From: Pelodera strongyloides
Lineage: Eukaryota > Nematoda > Chromadorea > Rhabditida > Rhabditidae
Direction: 5' to 3'
DNA length: 64,000 nucleotides
Assembly: GCA_036852015.1 (NCBI GenBank)
Contig: JAANDG010000010.1
Span: 248,001 to 312,000, forward strand
The notes under the pieces were generated by a model. The model had not been told where the DNA came from. It was given only the letters and a program-made list of their open reading frames with translations, and did no database searches. Positions 46,786-59,500 of the stretch are shown here, piece after piece (positions within the stretch are counted from its first letter, which is position 1; each line of letters starts with the position of its first letter). The position numbers and the translations under genes were made by a program.

Positions 46786-49632
46786 CTACGGTGCCGACGT
46801 GGGAACGTCCGGTTCCGCTGAACTGATGAACGGAATCCAAAGGTTCTTACCTGCAATTAAGTTATTATATTACAGAATGTAATTCTATAACTTGTAGATG
46901 TTGTCTGAATTCTGAATCTATACGTTTGACTTGCAAACAAAATGCATACTTGGCAGCACTACTGTTCATTTTTTTCCGGTCCCGATTCTCCCAAACGTAG
47001 AAATAAAAACAAATAAATCAACACCAATACCACTTACCAAACTTTTGTCGTTCTGTTACTAGAACACTCCTCTTGTTCTTATAATCGATAAACTCGTCCT
47101 TGGACATTGTCATGTAGAGATAGCACGAGTGGAGCACAGGACCAATCTAAATGAAAAATATGGAGTAAGTACCGCATTCGTAGAGCACCATTCATCGCCG
47201 CGCACCCCTTTTCTCGACACAGCGTCAGCCAAAGGCGTCGTGGCTCACTGGCAAAGTTCTCGTCTCTCACCCATACGACCCGGGTTCGAATCCCGCCCAG
47301 TGCTACCATCTTGCAAACATGCCACGGCGTCGGGAATAAAGTTAAGGCGCTCCCCTTGCCTAGCCTTAGGACGGACCTTTCGCTCTGTATTATCTTCTGT
47401 GCCGTCTTCTACCGTCTACTTCACTCTATGGGACACATCGGCTAAGAGACACCGCCTTGGATTTGGAGCTAAAAATGAAGATCCCTGACTTCGAGACCAA
47501 ACGGGACCCTGGATTCTACATGCTTAAAGCGAAATACCACCCGGTTTGGGGTTTTTTCACCAAAAATAGTTTGAAAAAAGTTATAAACGAAAATAAACAT
47601 AAAAACACAAACAAATAAGTGCATCTTGTATAAAAATGTTCTCAAACAACCATTTTTTGCGATTTTGTATGGGAAAATTTGCCGATTTTAATACTAGCAC
47701 GGCCACGGAAAAATCGAGGGATGGCCTTTTCAAATGATCGTATCCAAATGACGAAATGTTGACAAAATATTTTGAGTTTGGCTAGTAAAAGTCCAAAAAT
47801 CCACATTTTGAAAAAGGTGGTAAAAGCACGGTTGTTTACTCCTCCTCTTTTCGTATTTTTTTGTTGAGACCGACCGCTAATTCGCTTTAAGTCTATGTGT
47901 GATGATTGTATGTCTGAATAAAGTGATATTCACATTTTAATTTATCGCAGCCCACCACCCGCAGTGTTCAGTGTACGCGGCAAAACATCCATCTAGTGTA
48001 GGAGTCATATTGGGTGAGTGCCCCATAACGGCCATAACCCTAATTCTGACGGCCCAATTTCGCCAGACCTTCTAACAAACAGTCCAGCTACCGTATCCAA
48101 GAATCTTGGCTAAAAATCAAATTCAACCTAAAACACGTACCATTGCCGAAGAACAGAGGCCAAACACAATGTAGAGGTGCGCATGAGGATACCGTAAGAA
48201 GAAACGTCTGCAAAAAGTATGATAAGCGACTGCCTGTCTATGCTTCTTATTTTCGTGCACGCTTTCCAGTTATTACCACTAAATTATTGTCATTATTGGC
48301 GGTATAACACCCGATTTATGAAATATGCGCGGGAAATTCATCTTTGTACTATATGCAAAGTTCGTTAGGCAGAGAACGGAACTGTCTCGGATCCACGAGA
48401 CTTCGGATGGATTATCTCCAAGACGCACCACTTCAAGGCGGCAGCTGGCGGCTTCCCCCTGTCCGCTTGGCGTCTGGTACACCTCCGGTACCACTCCGCG
48501 CCTTCCCGCCAGCTGCAGCCAAACCTACCACTATAACCCTGCCTGCCGTTTTAAGTCATTGTCATTGTAACTATTTTATACTTGTATTTTACTTTGGTAA
48601 ACCTTTGTTTGTTAACCTTCGTTAAGCATTCTACCACTGAACCCAGCACATTATACACACAGACAAACTATCAACAGTACCCAAACAGTACAAACACAAA
48701 AGTCCTCACAACTACTATCCCACACACCAAATTCATACAGGAACACAGCGTGCAAATAATACACGAGAATGTATTAGTATCGCAAACCTCCTGTTATATA
48801 ACTTTAAATTAAATGTCAATCCCCCGTTCCACTGCAATATAAACCTTGGATTCATAAGTTGACACATATGCAGAGAACATTCGGATTACATTCGTAATCA
48901 AAGAAAATAAGCCGATTAGTACTGTTCAGTGCCCGTTTCACACATTTTGAATTCAGAAAGAGATAAGAGAGATAGAGATAGATAGAAGCGTCTAAGAGAG
49001 AGAGAGAAGACAGAGAGAGGGGGAGAGAGGAGAGAGAAAGCGAGAGAGAGAGATAAGAGAAAGGTTGAGGGAGAGGGGGGTGAGAGAGAAAGAACCACAT
49101 AACCAGGGAGCGAGGGAATAAAGAGAGCTGATAGAGAGAACAGAGCAAAAGAGAGGGATGCTTAGAGATAAGTCAGATAGAAGCGAGATAGAAGCGTCTA
49201 CTGAAAAAGTGTTAACCGTGACGAACTGCAACCAGAAGAGACCACCTGGAGGTCACTAGGCGCCCCATGTCAACAGTAAGAGAATCAAATCAACAGCAAA
49301 TATGGTACCGATACAGACGTCATATAACTCTTAGGCTGCGCACAAACCGGGACAAACAACATTTACCGGGAAATCATACAGTACCTCATAGGTTACAATG
49401 ATAATTCAGCATGTCCATATCTCTTCTCTCTCACTTTCCTCTATCTCCCCATCCCTCGCTCTCTCATCACAAAACAGCAAAACGTATTCTGAAAAAACTT
49501 CGTAAGATAAAAATAACCAAATACAAACCTAACAAAAGCCGGCGGAAACCTTCGCTTCGATGTTTGGTAATAAGTAGCCCGACTTCTAACCGACTGTAAA
49601 GCTACTGCCGAGCTTTTCAACATAGACAACAT
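46786..49632 (-). CDS. Small (107-residue) probable mitochondrial membrane protein, 4 exons
   Basis: Exons (complement): 49550-49632, 48141-48207, 47038-47146, 46786-46850. Phases agree from ATG to stop. The N-terminus (MLSMLKSSAVALQSVRSRAT) is rich in Arg, Ser and Ala without acidic residues, as in mitochondrial targeting sequences. A hydrophobic stretch follows (HLYIVFGLCSSAMIGPVL), then a charged region and a C-terminus reading NLWIPFISSAEPDVP. The size and layout suit an accessory subunit or assembly factor of an inner-membrane complex; this is inference. The GPVLHS segment faintly recalls the MPV17/PXMP2 family, but the protein is too short and lacks the rest of that domain. The ATG follows a TTTCAG acceptor by 7 bases. 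A tRNA-Glu SINE lies in the second intron. Confidence 0.7.
47226..47495 (+). mobile_element. tRNA-Glu-derived SINE
   Basis: Head with A-box TGGCTCACTGG (47241-47251) and perfect B-box GGGTTCGAATCCC (47282-47294). The sequence between them, CTCTCACCCATACGACC, resembles the anticodon arm of tRNA-Glu(CTC). A non-tRNA body follows to about 47495. The head lacks a pairing acceptor stem, so it is not a working tRNA gene. Antisense in the second intron of the small mitochondrial gene. Confidence 0.7.
47524..47890. mobile_element. TTAA MITE with family A ends and a different interior
   Basis: TTAAAGCGAAATACCACCCGG left end and GACCGCTAATTCGCTTTAA right end, with an interior of A/T-rich inverted repeats unlike other copies. 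Confidence 0.7.
48958..49150. repeat. GA microsatellite complex
   Basis: GA-rich with GATAGAAGCG and CGAGAGAG units, in the first intron of the small mitochondrial gene. Confidence 0.85.
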
Positions 49633-49639
49633 CTCTGAT

Positions 49640-49648
49640 CTGAAACAC
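49640..49648 (-). other. Likely trans-splice acceptor of the small mitochondrial gene
   Basis: TTGTGTTTCAG on the minus strand, 7 bases before the ATG at 49632. Confidence 0.5.
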
Positions 49649-50526
49649 AATTCTGAATTTAGGCATAAAAACATCCAAACCTACAGTATGGTATCCTTAC
49701 TGTACTACCTTATTTAGAGAATCTTATACAAATAAGTCTGCATGTAAGATATATGGTACAGTCTTGGTCTATGACTATACTTATCGAACTAATCAAATCA
49801 ATATAAATATCGTAAAGTAGCTTGTTGATAAAAAAACTGGTTATTTCGAAATTAGCGAAATTAGTTTATTTGAGTCTATAGCGTTTTTTTTCACAAGCCA
49901 TAATGCCCAACACAAAACCAAATCAGAAAATTAACCCACATTTGAAATATCCAAATTCAATCATTCCTTGTAAAGTATGACAAACGATCAATTCGCAATT
50001 AATTACGCAATTAAACACATTGTAAAATTTCACGTTTTATGCAACAAACAAACAGAACGGATAACGACGACAAAGTTACACCAAACATAAGCATTAAAAG
50101 CTGAACGGATTCTTCATATCTACTACTTTTTTTGTAAATGCAGTAAACAAACGTCGTACCATTGCATCAGTATATAACTAAAACTATAACATGTCCACAC
50201 TTCTGATGTAGTATACTATGGAGATACATATACAATACTCAACCTGAACTAAACACCTTCCACGCACACGATCAAAACTTCCAAAAAAATTGCTCTCAAA
50301 CGTTATAACAAAAGAACTAGTAATAAAGTCACCTTTTGGCCGTAACAACATTCTTACTCTAGCTATCACTACTGTCAAAATCCGAAATTCATAATCCTCA
50401 ACTACACTCTAAAGACATACCTATCTAACGTACCTAAGGTAACAAACAATAATAACAATTCAACATGGATCAAAAGACAGCGTCTTAAAAGAATAACTTC
50501 AAAACAAAAACTCCACAGACTACAAA
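49649..50526. other. Intergenic region, nothing supported
   Basis: AT-rich spacer between the FAM173-type stop and the small mitochondrial gene. No feature recognised. Confidence 0.6.
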
Positions 50527-53500
50527 CTACAATCTTTGATAGACCCACACAGCATCAATACCCTCTCCGACTTGCGTTGTCAACTGCCAATGCGGATTCT
50601 CCGGAAGCGGAAAGCGGCAGGCCAAAAGACGACATCCCGGACGCATTTCTGACAACTTTGGCACCAGGTCGCCCATCTATAAAGATAAAGTCTTATAATA
50701 ATAAAAATGATTTATATTCATTAAAGGAGGAGGCTCACGAGAATGAAGTGCTCAAATAGTTTCCTTTTACAATTAATACAATTAATATTAATACAATGAT
50801 ATGTCGTCCAAAGGTAGCCCTAGTAAAACAATACCGCGATTCACAACGCGCATTATATTTAGCCAACTGAGAGTTTATTACGGTCCCGACATTGTCGTTG
50901 TGTAACATTAACACTGGTTTTTTCATTGTTAAAGCGAAATACCGGAAAGTTAACGCATCGTGGACAATTGAATTCAGGTATTTCACAGTTAACCCAGTTC
51001 ATTATACTTGCTTCGTTTCAGTCAAAACAGTAGGTTAAATTTGGCCAGTAATGTATGCAGTACGATTTGAGAGGACCCACAGTCTACAACGACGTAACAG
51101 ATTCAACTCCAAAAACAATATTAAAGCATACCAGAAGCTCGGCTCCAAAAATCACTGCCGTATTGTACTGGGTCAGGTCGGTCTTGAAGATATTACGACG
51201 GTGGAATCTAATAAAAAGGAATTCCATAAAAATACAGAATATAAATTAGATTTCCGGCTGGCTGTGAAAAGATAACCCTCACTTCACTACGTGACAGACC
51301 TCGACCCATGAATATACCCAGACTATGAAAACATCGTCATTTGTACGATTCTCTTACCAGATGAATGCTCATGGATACATTCTAATGGTGTATAATTGAA
51401 GATCATAAGCCTAATAAACTAAATATAATTTAATGTAATGATCATAATATAATAAAATAACAGTGAAAACGAAATCGGATGAAATATAATTCGCTTTCTT
51501 GGCGTGAAAACTTTGATACCACTGACCACGAGACTTCTATACACTCACTACGTGACAGACCTCGCTCGACCCATGAATATACCCAGACTATGAAACATCG
51601 TCATTTGAACGATTCTCTTACCAGATGAACAGTGTACATTAAAGCCACAATAAATTACAAACTCAATTCCAATTCTATACAATAATTTTTCAATACCAAA
51701 TACCAACAAGTTCGGTTAAGTTTTTCATTATATGATTCAATTATCAAATAATAGTGATCACATACACAAATATGTTTCAATGACGGGGTATATCCTAGTA
51801 TCGACTGCTTACACACTAACTTTTTCATCACTTTTTCTTCACTGTTATCCAGGCAATAATATCAATTACCATACAGAAAGAAGAGCGATTAAATCAAATC
51901 GCTTTTAACTGTACCAGATCCAGATACCAGTAAAGTACTATGATAACTTTGTTTCGGTTAGACTAAATGCCTTCCGTTCACTACAAAATCGGATCAAGTC
52001 ATCTCATAAAAGGAATCCATAAATCACGATGTTGCACAGAACGGCTATAATCATAGCAAAAAGAACCCAAAGCGCTCGGACGTCAGGCTATAATTTCCAT
52101 GCGTAATTTCGGAGATGGTCGCTTAGTTGAGAGTCGAACCGTAAATTACCACTGATACGTTTCACCCAAATCTATATATTTGCATTTGCCTCCGGAGATG
52201 GTCAAAGCCAATCCGGAGATGGTTGATGCGTAATTTTACGCATAGATTTATAGACTGTCGGACGTATGTATATCATCTATTTATAACCACAGCAAAAGAA
52301 CTCAAAGCGCTGGGATGTGTAGAATTGTAGACATTTCTTAATTCACTAACGACCCGTTAACAATGCATGAAAGGCATAAATAAATAAATAATGTACAAGC
52401 AACGACAATTCATATGAACCACCGTCATGTAATGATGCGTTTCATCATTCGTTATTTAATAAACAAATAAACTAAATAAATATAAACTTACTTCGCCTTC
52501 TTCCTAAGTCCCAACTGAAGAGCCTTATACTTCGAGTAGGCAACCAAAATAGAATTCAACTCCACGCCCGTACTACTCACTCCTTCCTGTGCGCATTGGA
52601 ACACCTAAAAATACAAACAATTAAAATATGCAAATCAATATTTTCACCTTAAGATACCTAAAGGAATTTGAAAGCTTATGATATGACTATACCGCAAAGT
52701 AACGCAACCAATTTCAAAAATATGGCCATAGCCAAAAAAGGAGCCTGTTATTATGCTCCATCATACATAACAATACCAATAACAAACAAATAAATAAATA
52801 AAACCCTTGTGCCATAATTAATAAAAATACAAAAACATTAAACTTACATCAATTCTCAACTCTGAATGTCTGCCTGCAAATATACAAATTATAATTTTCA
52901 AAAACAAATATTTTATTTATTCCATAATAATCACATAAGTTAGTTTCGCGTGGTCAATAATTGGGATTAGTTAGTCTTAATTGGTCCACACATTAATATG
53001 TAACATTACTACCACTAAGTGGTCTGATTAACACAAGAATATTACATTAGTAAGTGTTCAGTATAGAAAATATAACTTTAATATATAACTAGATCTTCAT
53101 GCCGTACTTAAAGCAACAATGGCAACGTAGCGTAGTACAAAGGTGGCAAAATGGGAACGAGATGGCCGGGTTATAAGTGATGGTACGGTTGCAGAGGACT
53201 AACCAGGGAATGATACGCAACGTTACTGGTTATTGGAGTGGAGATAAACTTTAAAGCGACAAAACATCAGGTTTTCCAAACATATGGTGGAACGCCGTAT
53301 TCCCACGTGTGCATGCAAATAACTTACAATTTTCCAACAGACGTTTCAAAAAAAAACGGGAATACAGTTGTCCAACAGTCCAACAAACGTTTCAAAAACC
53401 GGCTGTTATACCGCTTTAAGCAAAATTTTCAGACCAATGCTATTTACGTGGGTCGGTTGAAATCCCACCGCCTACGTCACTCAGCCATTCCCTGGTAATG

Positions 53501-56500
53501 ATAATGGTAAGACTCAGATTACATAGTAAAACTACTGGCACTGGGAAAAGGGAAGAGAGTTTGCAGTATAGTTGTATTATGTAGTATAGTTGTATTACTC
53601 GCAAGGGTAGAAGAAGCTTACAATTCGCTTTAAAGGACTAAACCTGCTAACATACCCCTTAGAACCTACAAATATGTGCCCGAATTTGAACCAAAAGAAT
53701 TAAACCACAACATCCAATTAAGTAATATATGTAACTACAAACTCCCTTCCCTAATGCACACAGTACCATAGCACATACATCAAATACAGTATCTCTAGTC
53801 TAATTCCCTAACTCAAAGCACACTAACATAAGAGAACTGGCAAGTACAAAGAATAAGAACTAAGAACTTTCCTCAGGGGTACTTATCAATGTAAATACAC
53901 GAGAATCACTTCTAGTCATGGGTATGGGCAACGTTTTGATTCGAGAAAAATAATAATAGAACCGGCTTCAATATTTGAAAGATTGCAATCCATATGATGG
54001 CATTATTTGATAATTTGATTTAGTTGTAATGGTTTTGGACTTAGAGTCTTAAAGCGTGTTAAAACACATGGCCGCTAGTGAATGGCGGAGGCAAATTTGA
54101 AATTTGAAACTCAAAAATAGACAAGCTGAAAAATCGAATAGGCAAACAAGTGTAACATAATGGAATGGAGAGAGTGAGAGAGTGAATTGTAATTCTTAAT
54201 TAGTAATCGTTTTACAAAGCAGTACAAAAATGAAGCAGAGTTCTGGGAAGACGGAGTAAACGTCTAGCTCTACGTCTAGTAGACTGATAGTACAACTACA
54301 TTAATAAAACCAAAACTACACTATCCCTACGAATAACAAGTTGTAGTTCATGGGAGCTTTGTGATCAATGTTATCAACTACTGAGGCCATCACCACTCAA
54401 TTCCCCATGGGGAATTCCCCGTCTTTTCCTCTGCATGCCTCTCATTAAATACTATTTTCTGTCCCCAGGGAATATTTCCCCGAGGGAATCGGAGCGGTGA
54501 ATATGGCCTCTGATCACCCATCACAGAACACAGCAATAAATAGTACAAAAAGAAAAGAGGGAAAGTGAAAACATAAAATAATATAGCTCATTCATAAGTC
54601 GAAATAATCACAAAAGAGTGAATTACACGTCACGGTTAAATAATTGCGGACCAGTGTTTCTTGGCCACGCATCTAAAGCTAAGCTTAACTACGAGACTAA
54701 GATTAAACGGTTGAGTACTGTACTAAACCTAGCCTAGATACCTAGCTCTCCGTGGCAGCCCTTACCGAACGACCAAAAAGGTAAACCGGTCACTGCCAAT
54801 AATCAACAATGAATAAACGACAATCACAGAGATATTGATAAATTGGGTTTGGACGGCGGGACACTCTAATGGTACATTAAATACAAACACCCTCGGTACC
54901 TGGCCTACACATAATACGGATACCAAGAATTTACGATCCACAAAAGTTACAGTAAAACAAAGGGCCCGACGAAATAAAAACGATTCAAATTAAAATCAGG
55001 GCTCGTCACCAGACACTAACTCAAAACAAAAAAATCCAAGAAACAAGCCTGTGAATCTTCTCTAGTCATGCGAATCCTGCTCCTGAGTAGGCCACCAATG
55101 CCTCAGGCCTACAGCCTCTCAGTGCTTCGTCTCTACCAGGGTCGCAGTCGCCGAGACTGGCGCCGTGGCCAGTGTAATCTTGTTGAACCTGGTCTTCCTT
55201 AGCAACTGCCTTGTCGTCTTGGCAGTCTTTTTCTGTTTCTTCACCCGATCTACTAGGTCCTGTCCTCTATGCGTTACACCGTCCAACTGGTCCATTTTGC
55301 AAATTAAACTTTCCAGATCACCCTGCAAACAGTTTAATAGAAATTCAGATTCTCAGTTTTTCATGGGCTCAGGCTAAACTATACGTTTTGAAATTAAAGC
55401 ATCAATATAGAGAGACAGAGAGAAAGTAATAACCATTCGTTTGCTTAAAGTAAGCTCAACTCAACAGTAAATATTGTTCAGCGCCGTATGATCATACTAA
55501 TGCTCATACCAAACTCGGCAGAAACTGGATTAGCAGGACCGATAAAGTGACATGTTTCACAGTATTTTTAAAAAGTGTCTGTGTTACGGGTTCCCTACTT
55601 TGGTCACGTACTGCCTCTTTTCAACCAGCAAGAGCAAGGGAAGGAAATTAAACATCTTTGGAGTTTTCCACACCATACGATCATGCCTCATGCCATAACA
55701 CATAGAGGTGATCCTATGATCCGACTAAATTTAAAGCCGCTATCGCAGCCGGAGCCGATTTTTGAAAAATTCAGCCATGCGACCATGCGTGCCAAAAAGC
55801 GGCCATGCGTGCCAAAAAGCGGATGTTATGCTGCTTTAAATTTCATATAAAACTACAAAACCACGAACCTTTCGAATCGGCTTCACCGAGATATCACGCA
55901 CGGCTCTGAATTGACCGCAATTGTTCACGTGCTCGTTTTCGAGACGCAAGTAGTTCCAGACGAAGCGTCGGAAAACCTAAATAGAACAGTTAAAGCGAAA
56001 TACCGGCCGGTTTTTGAAGCGCATCAAGTAGCTCTGCTTTCTTATGCATCATATGCAAATGAGAAATGAGCATAAATTAGAATAAAAAAATAGACCCCCA
56101 ATTCGACCCCACTTAGCATAACTGCATAAGAATGCAGATATTTGAGATGCGTTTCAAAAACCGGCTTGTATTTCGCTCTAAAACTCAAAGATTGTCTTTT
56201 ACAAACAATCGTAGGGGCATAGGACTAGGGCTACAAACTACACATTACATACACGAACAAGGACAAACTTCAAAAGGGCATCAGCATCTACGCTTGGGGT
56301 TGAGTGTTGAGACATAATACACCATTCGATCAAACAAAATCAACAATACACTAGATATCACTGATCCCGATAACTTCAATCTATCAAAACTTCAAACTTC
56401 AAGTTATCTGCATACAAACCAACCACAGAATATTCCTTCGCCAAAGTTACAAAATAAAACATCCAAATACAAAAACAAAAACAACAAAAGAACAAACCTC

Positions 56501-59500
56501 AAGTGGCGCCGTTATACACATCAACAGATCCGTTTCCAGGGTCCACGCTTCTCCGAGACTCACATTTAGTACCCACGACAAACGGAGGACAAAGTCCTCA
56601 ACTATGGCCGCGTAGTAATACCACTTGCTGCCGTAAATCATCTCTTCGCGTAAAAATGGTGCGTCCTGAAAAGAGTAAGAGAGGCTTAATACTTTATAAT
56701 ATTAATAAGAAGAAGAAATAGCAAACGGCGGTGTAATCAAAAATGGCCATATCTCTCGAGCGCACTACTGCGGTAGACCAGAGAGGACTGCAGGGACCGC
56801 TTCGGGGCCCTGAAGAACAGACCTAGCTTTAACCTTTAACCTTTTAATATTAATAATAAGAAGAAGAAAGAGCCAATTCACAAAAGAGCAAAAAATAAAA
56901 ATAAAAACCCGTGCAAAAGTAGAGCATGATGTTTCAAGTGCGCTACTTCATCAATGCACTAATCCTACACCCTACTACAAAAAAATCGGATTCTTCATGG
57001 TGAAAGAAGCGAAATCCAATCACTCCCCGTTCGGTTCTCAATAACTCAGTCTAATTTAATATCCCTAGAAATTAACACCAACAAAAATAAATATGGGCGT
57101 AAATTCAAGAGCAAAACATAGATACAGAAAAATAAACAAATGTAATGCCACGAAATTACCACTAATAAACACCCCGATTCTCCCCACGGCCCACATTTAG
57201 TTACATGAATGTGAGTAACAAATGTAGTGATCAAATCAGAATCAGAGTGACCAACTTCTTAAAATAGTCGATTTAAAATCTACAAGAACAAATCACAAAC
57301 CTTTGGTGATCTCGGATCAATCAGACCCCAATCCATGAACACGTCCCACAGGAAGGTGTACGTAAATGAGAAAATGTACGCCGCGATCCAAATATAGAAG
57401 AAGATACTCGTCTCGTTAGGGTTTGACTAAAAATATTTGTTATAATTTATTAGCATATCACCTCAACCTTAAATGAACACATCTTGATATCCATAAATAA
57501 ACTATTATTATGAGTAAGATTTAAGATTGATTGTTTTTATCGACAATGAACCATGTTCAGAACAATTGCTTTCTGTCTTTGACATTTAATATTCATATAA
57601 TATTTGGACATAAGCAAAGCTACAATTAGTACTCAATTGAAATCATATAATATGTGTATTATTATGGTAAACATAAAATAAGACATAAACAATACACGTC
57701 TATATCTCACAAAGTTAATTTCAACCTAATCTTAATCAGTGAAAAAATATGGCAATACCAGCAAAGGAAAAAGACAACGGCCAGCCTATTTTTCCTACGG
57801 TATAAAAGAAAAAGAAAAAAGAGAGCATCAAAAAGAACAAAATACAAAACACATACCTTCTCGGCCCATTTATTCAGGGCTCCGCAAGCCACCGTCAAAT
57901 ATGTCGTCGCGTACTTTCCAGCATTCACCAAATGGGGGTGAACATGCTTCGTATCACGGTAACGCCTCAGACACTGCATGAAACGCACGGTAGCCGGAAT
58001 AATGGAGACTAGCGACCTGAAAGATACTTCTGATAATCCTCGAGCAACATTACACTTCGGAACTTCGGATACCGTCCTTTACCTTACGTACTTAGGCGCA
58101 TCCGCGCACCGCGCATCTTAACATCTTCTTGAGTCTTGAGCAAGCCACGTCTTAGTGATTATCCACACCTCGTCCGTCCAACATTTCAACCCATTAGAAA
58201 AAACGCAGATGTTGCAACAAACAAAATCTTATCGAAATTTGAAGATAGTTTGGTTCATACAATACGAACAGTGTAATTCACATCATTACCTCATAACAGC
58301 TAACTACTCTCTACATCAATAGCTCAAGCTGAAGAGCACATGCACACACCCGGTCCCGTAAAACCAAAATCCATAGTTCCAAATTCTAACTCAACTTACC
58401 TAATCCCGGATGCCGACATGCACATATCCTTCCCCGTTGACACATCCACATATCCCCAGGGAATCGCACTTCCCGACGTGGAATTCACCACCCTCACGTC
58501 CATCCAACCATTCGAGTAGTCCACTTCGGTGGCGTAGAAACAGATAAAGTATTGCATGTCCTGGAATTCACATATTTATGCGATTCCTCAATAAGTATAC
58601 TAGAATTCCGACCAATGCTTTACTTCTTCCAAAAAAAACCCAGACATAGGCATCATGAAGCAACAGTGATCCCATCCAACTTTCACGCTCATTTACAAAA
58701 CCGTAAAGCATAACACCAATGCCGGCAGCTACACTGTCATAGAAACTGCTGATCGACCGATGTCAACATATTCAACATAAATCGAAGCATAAATAAGAAA
58801 AGAAAGGATCCCAAAAATAAAAAAATCCTTACTTGAAAAGCCGTTGTCAGTGAATTCATCTGATCTCCCAGCCAGAAATCCGTAAATGTGACAAAGTGAA
58901 GTGGCGCCGTGAAGCAGTTAAAACAGTGCCTCAGAAGCCAGAAGCGAGAGTTCCTAGAACAAAGATACTGATAACGTGATAACATATTTGTTAACAATAA
59001 CAAATGTTAATCTATCTATCGCTATCAACATAAAACGGATGGGGTCCGACAGCGAAATACACAGTACAGTAACTCGCCCAAAACACTATAAATACTCGGA
59101 AATTCCCAAAACAGCCTACAGACTCGGAAATTCATACTGCTTGCGCTACTTAGCTCCGCCCACATAATACTACTTAGCTCCGCCCACATAATATCCCCCC
59201 TCACATCTAAAGTTTCCATAAATTAACCGAGCGAGTAAATAAAAATAAAAAATAAAACCCTCACCAACCTATGAAACACATCATCCGGTTTCTTAAACGG
59301 ATTAAACAACATCAGGCACATCACAGCCATCAGCACAAGTGGAGGCAGGAACGGGGGAATGTTCAACAAATGAGCATAGAGGTATCCCAACACCGACACA
59401 CTCCACAGTAACATCATGAACGCCGCGATTTGCATAAGTGATTGGTAGGTGAGATGGTTCCGTGGATCAACCTGTATAGTATGTCAACGCTTACAAAAGA

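Larger units (their letters stand above)
52605..55118. other. 3' part of FAM173-type intron 1, downstream of XPR1-type stop
   Basis: About 2.5 kb with a family B MITE (53251-53419) and a GGGGAATT MITE (54383-54511). No further exon seen. Confidence 0.5.

Noticed and set aside
47955..48016. Plus-strand exon-like segment with CGCAG acceptor and GTGAGT donor
   Set aside because: No neighbouring exon on that strand and no recognisable product; it lies in an intron of a minus-strand gene.
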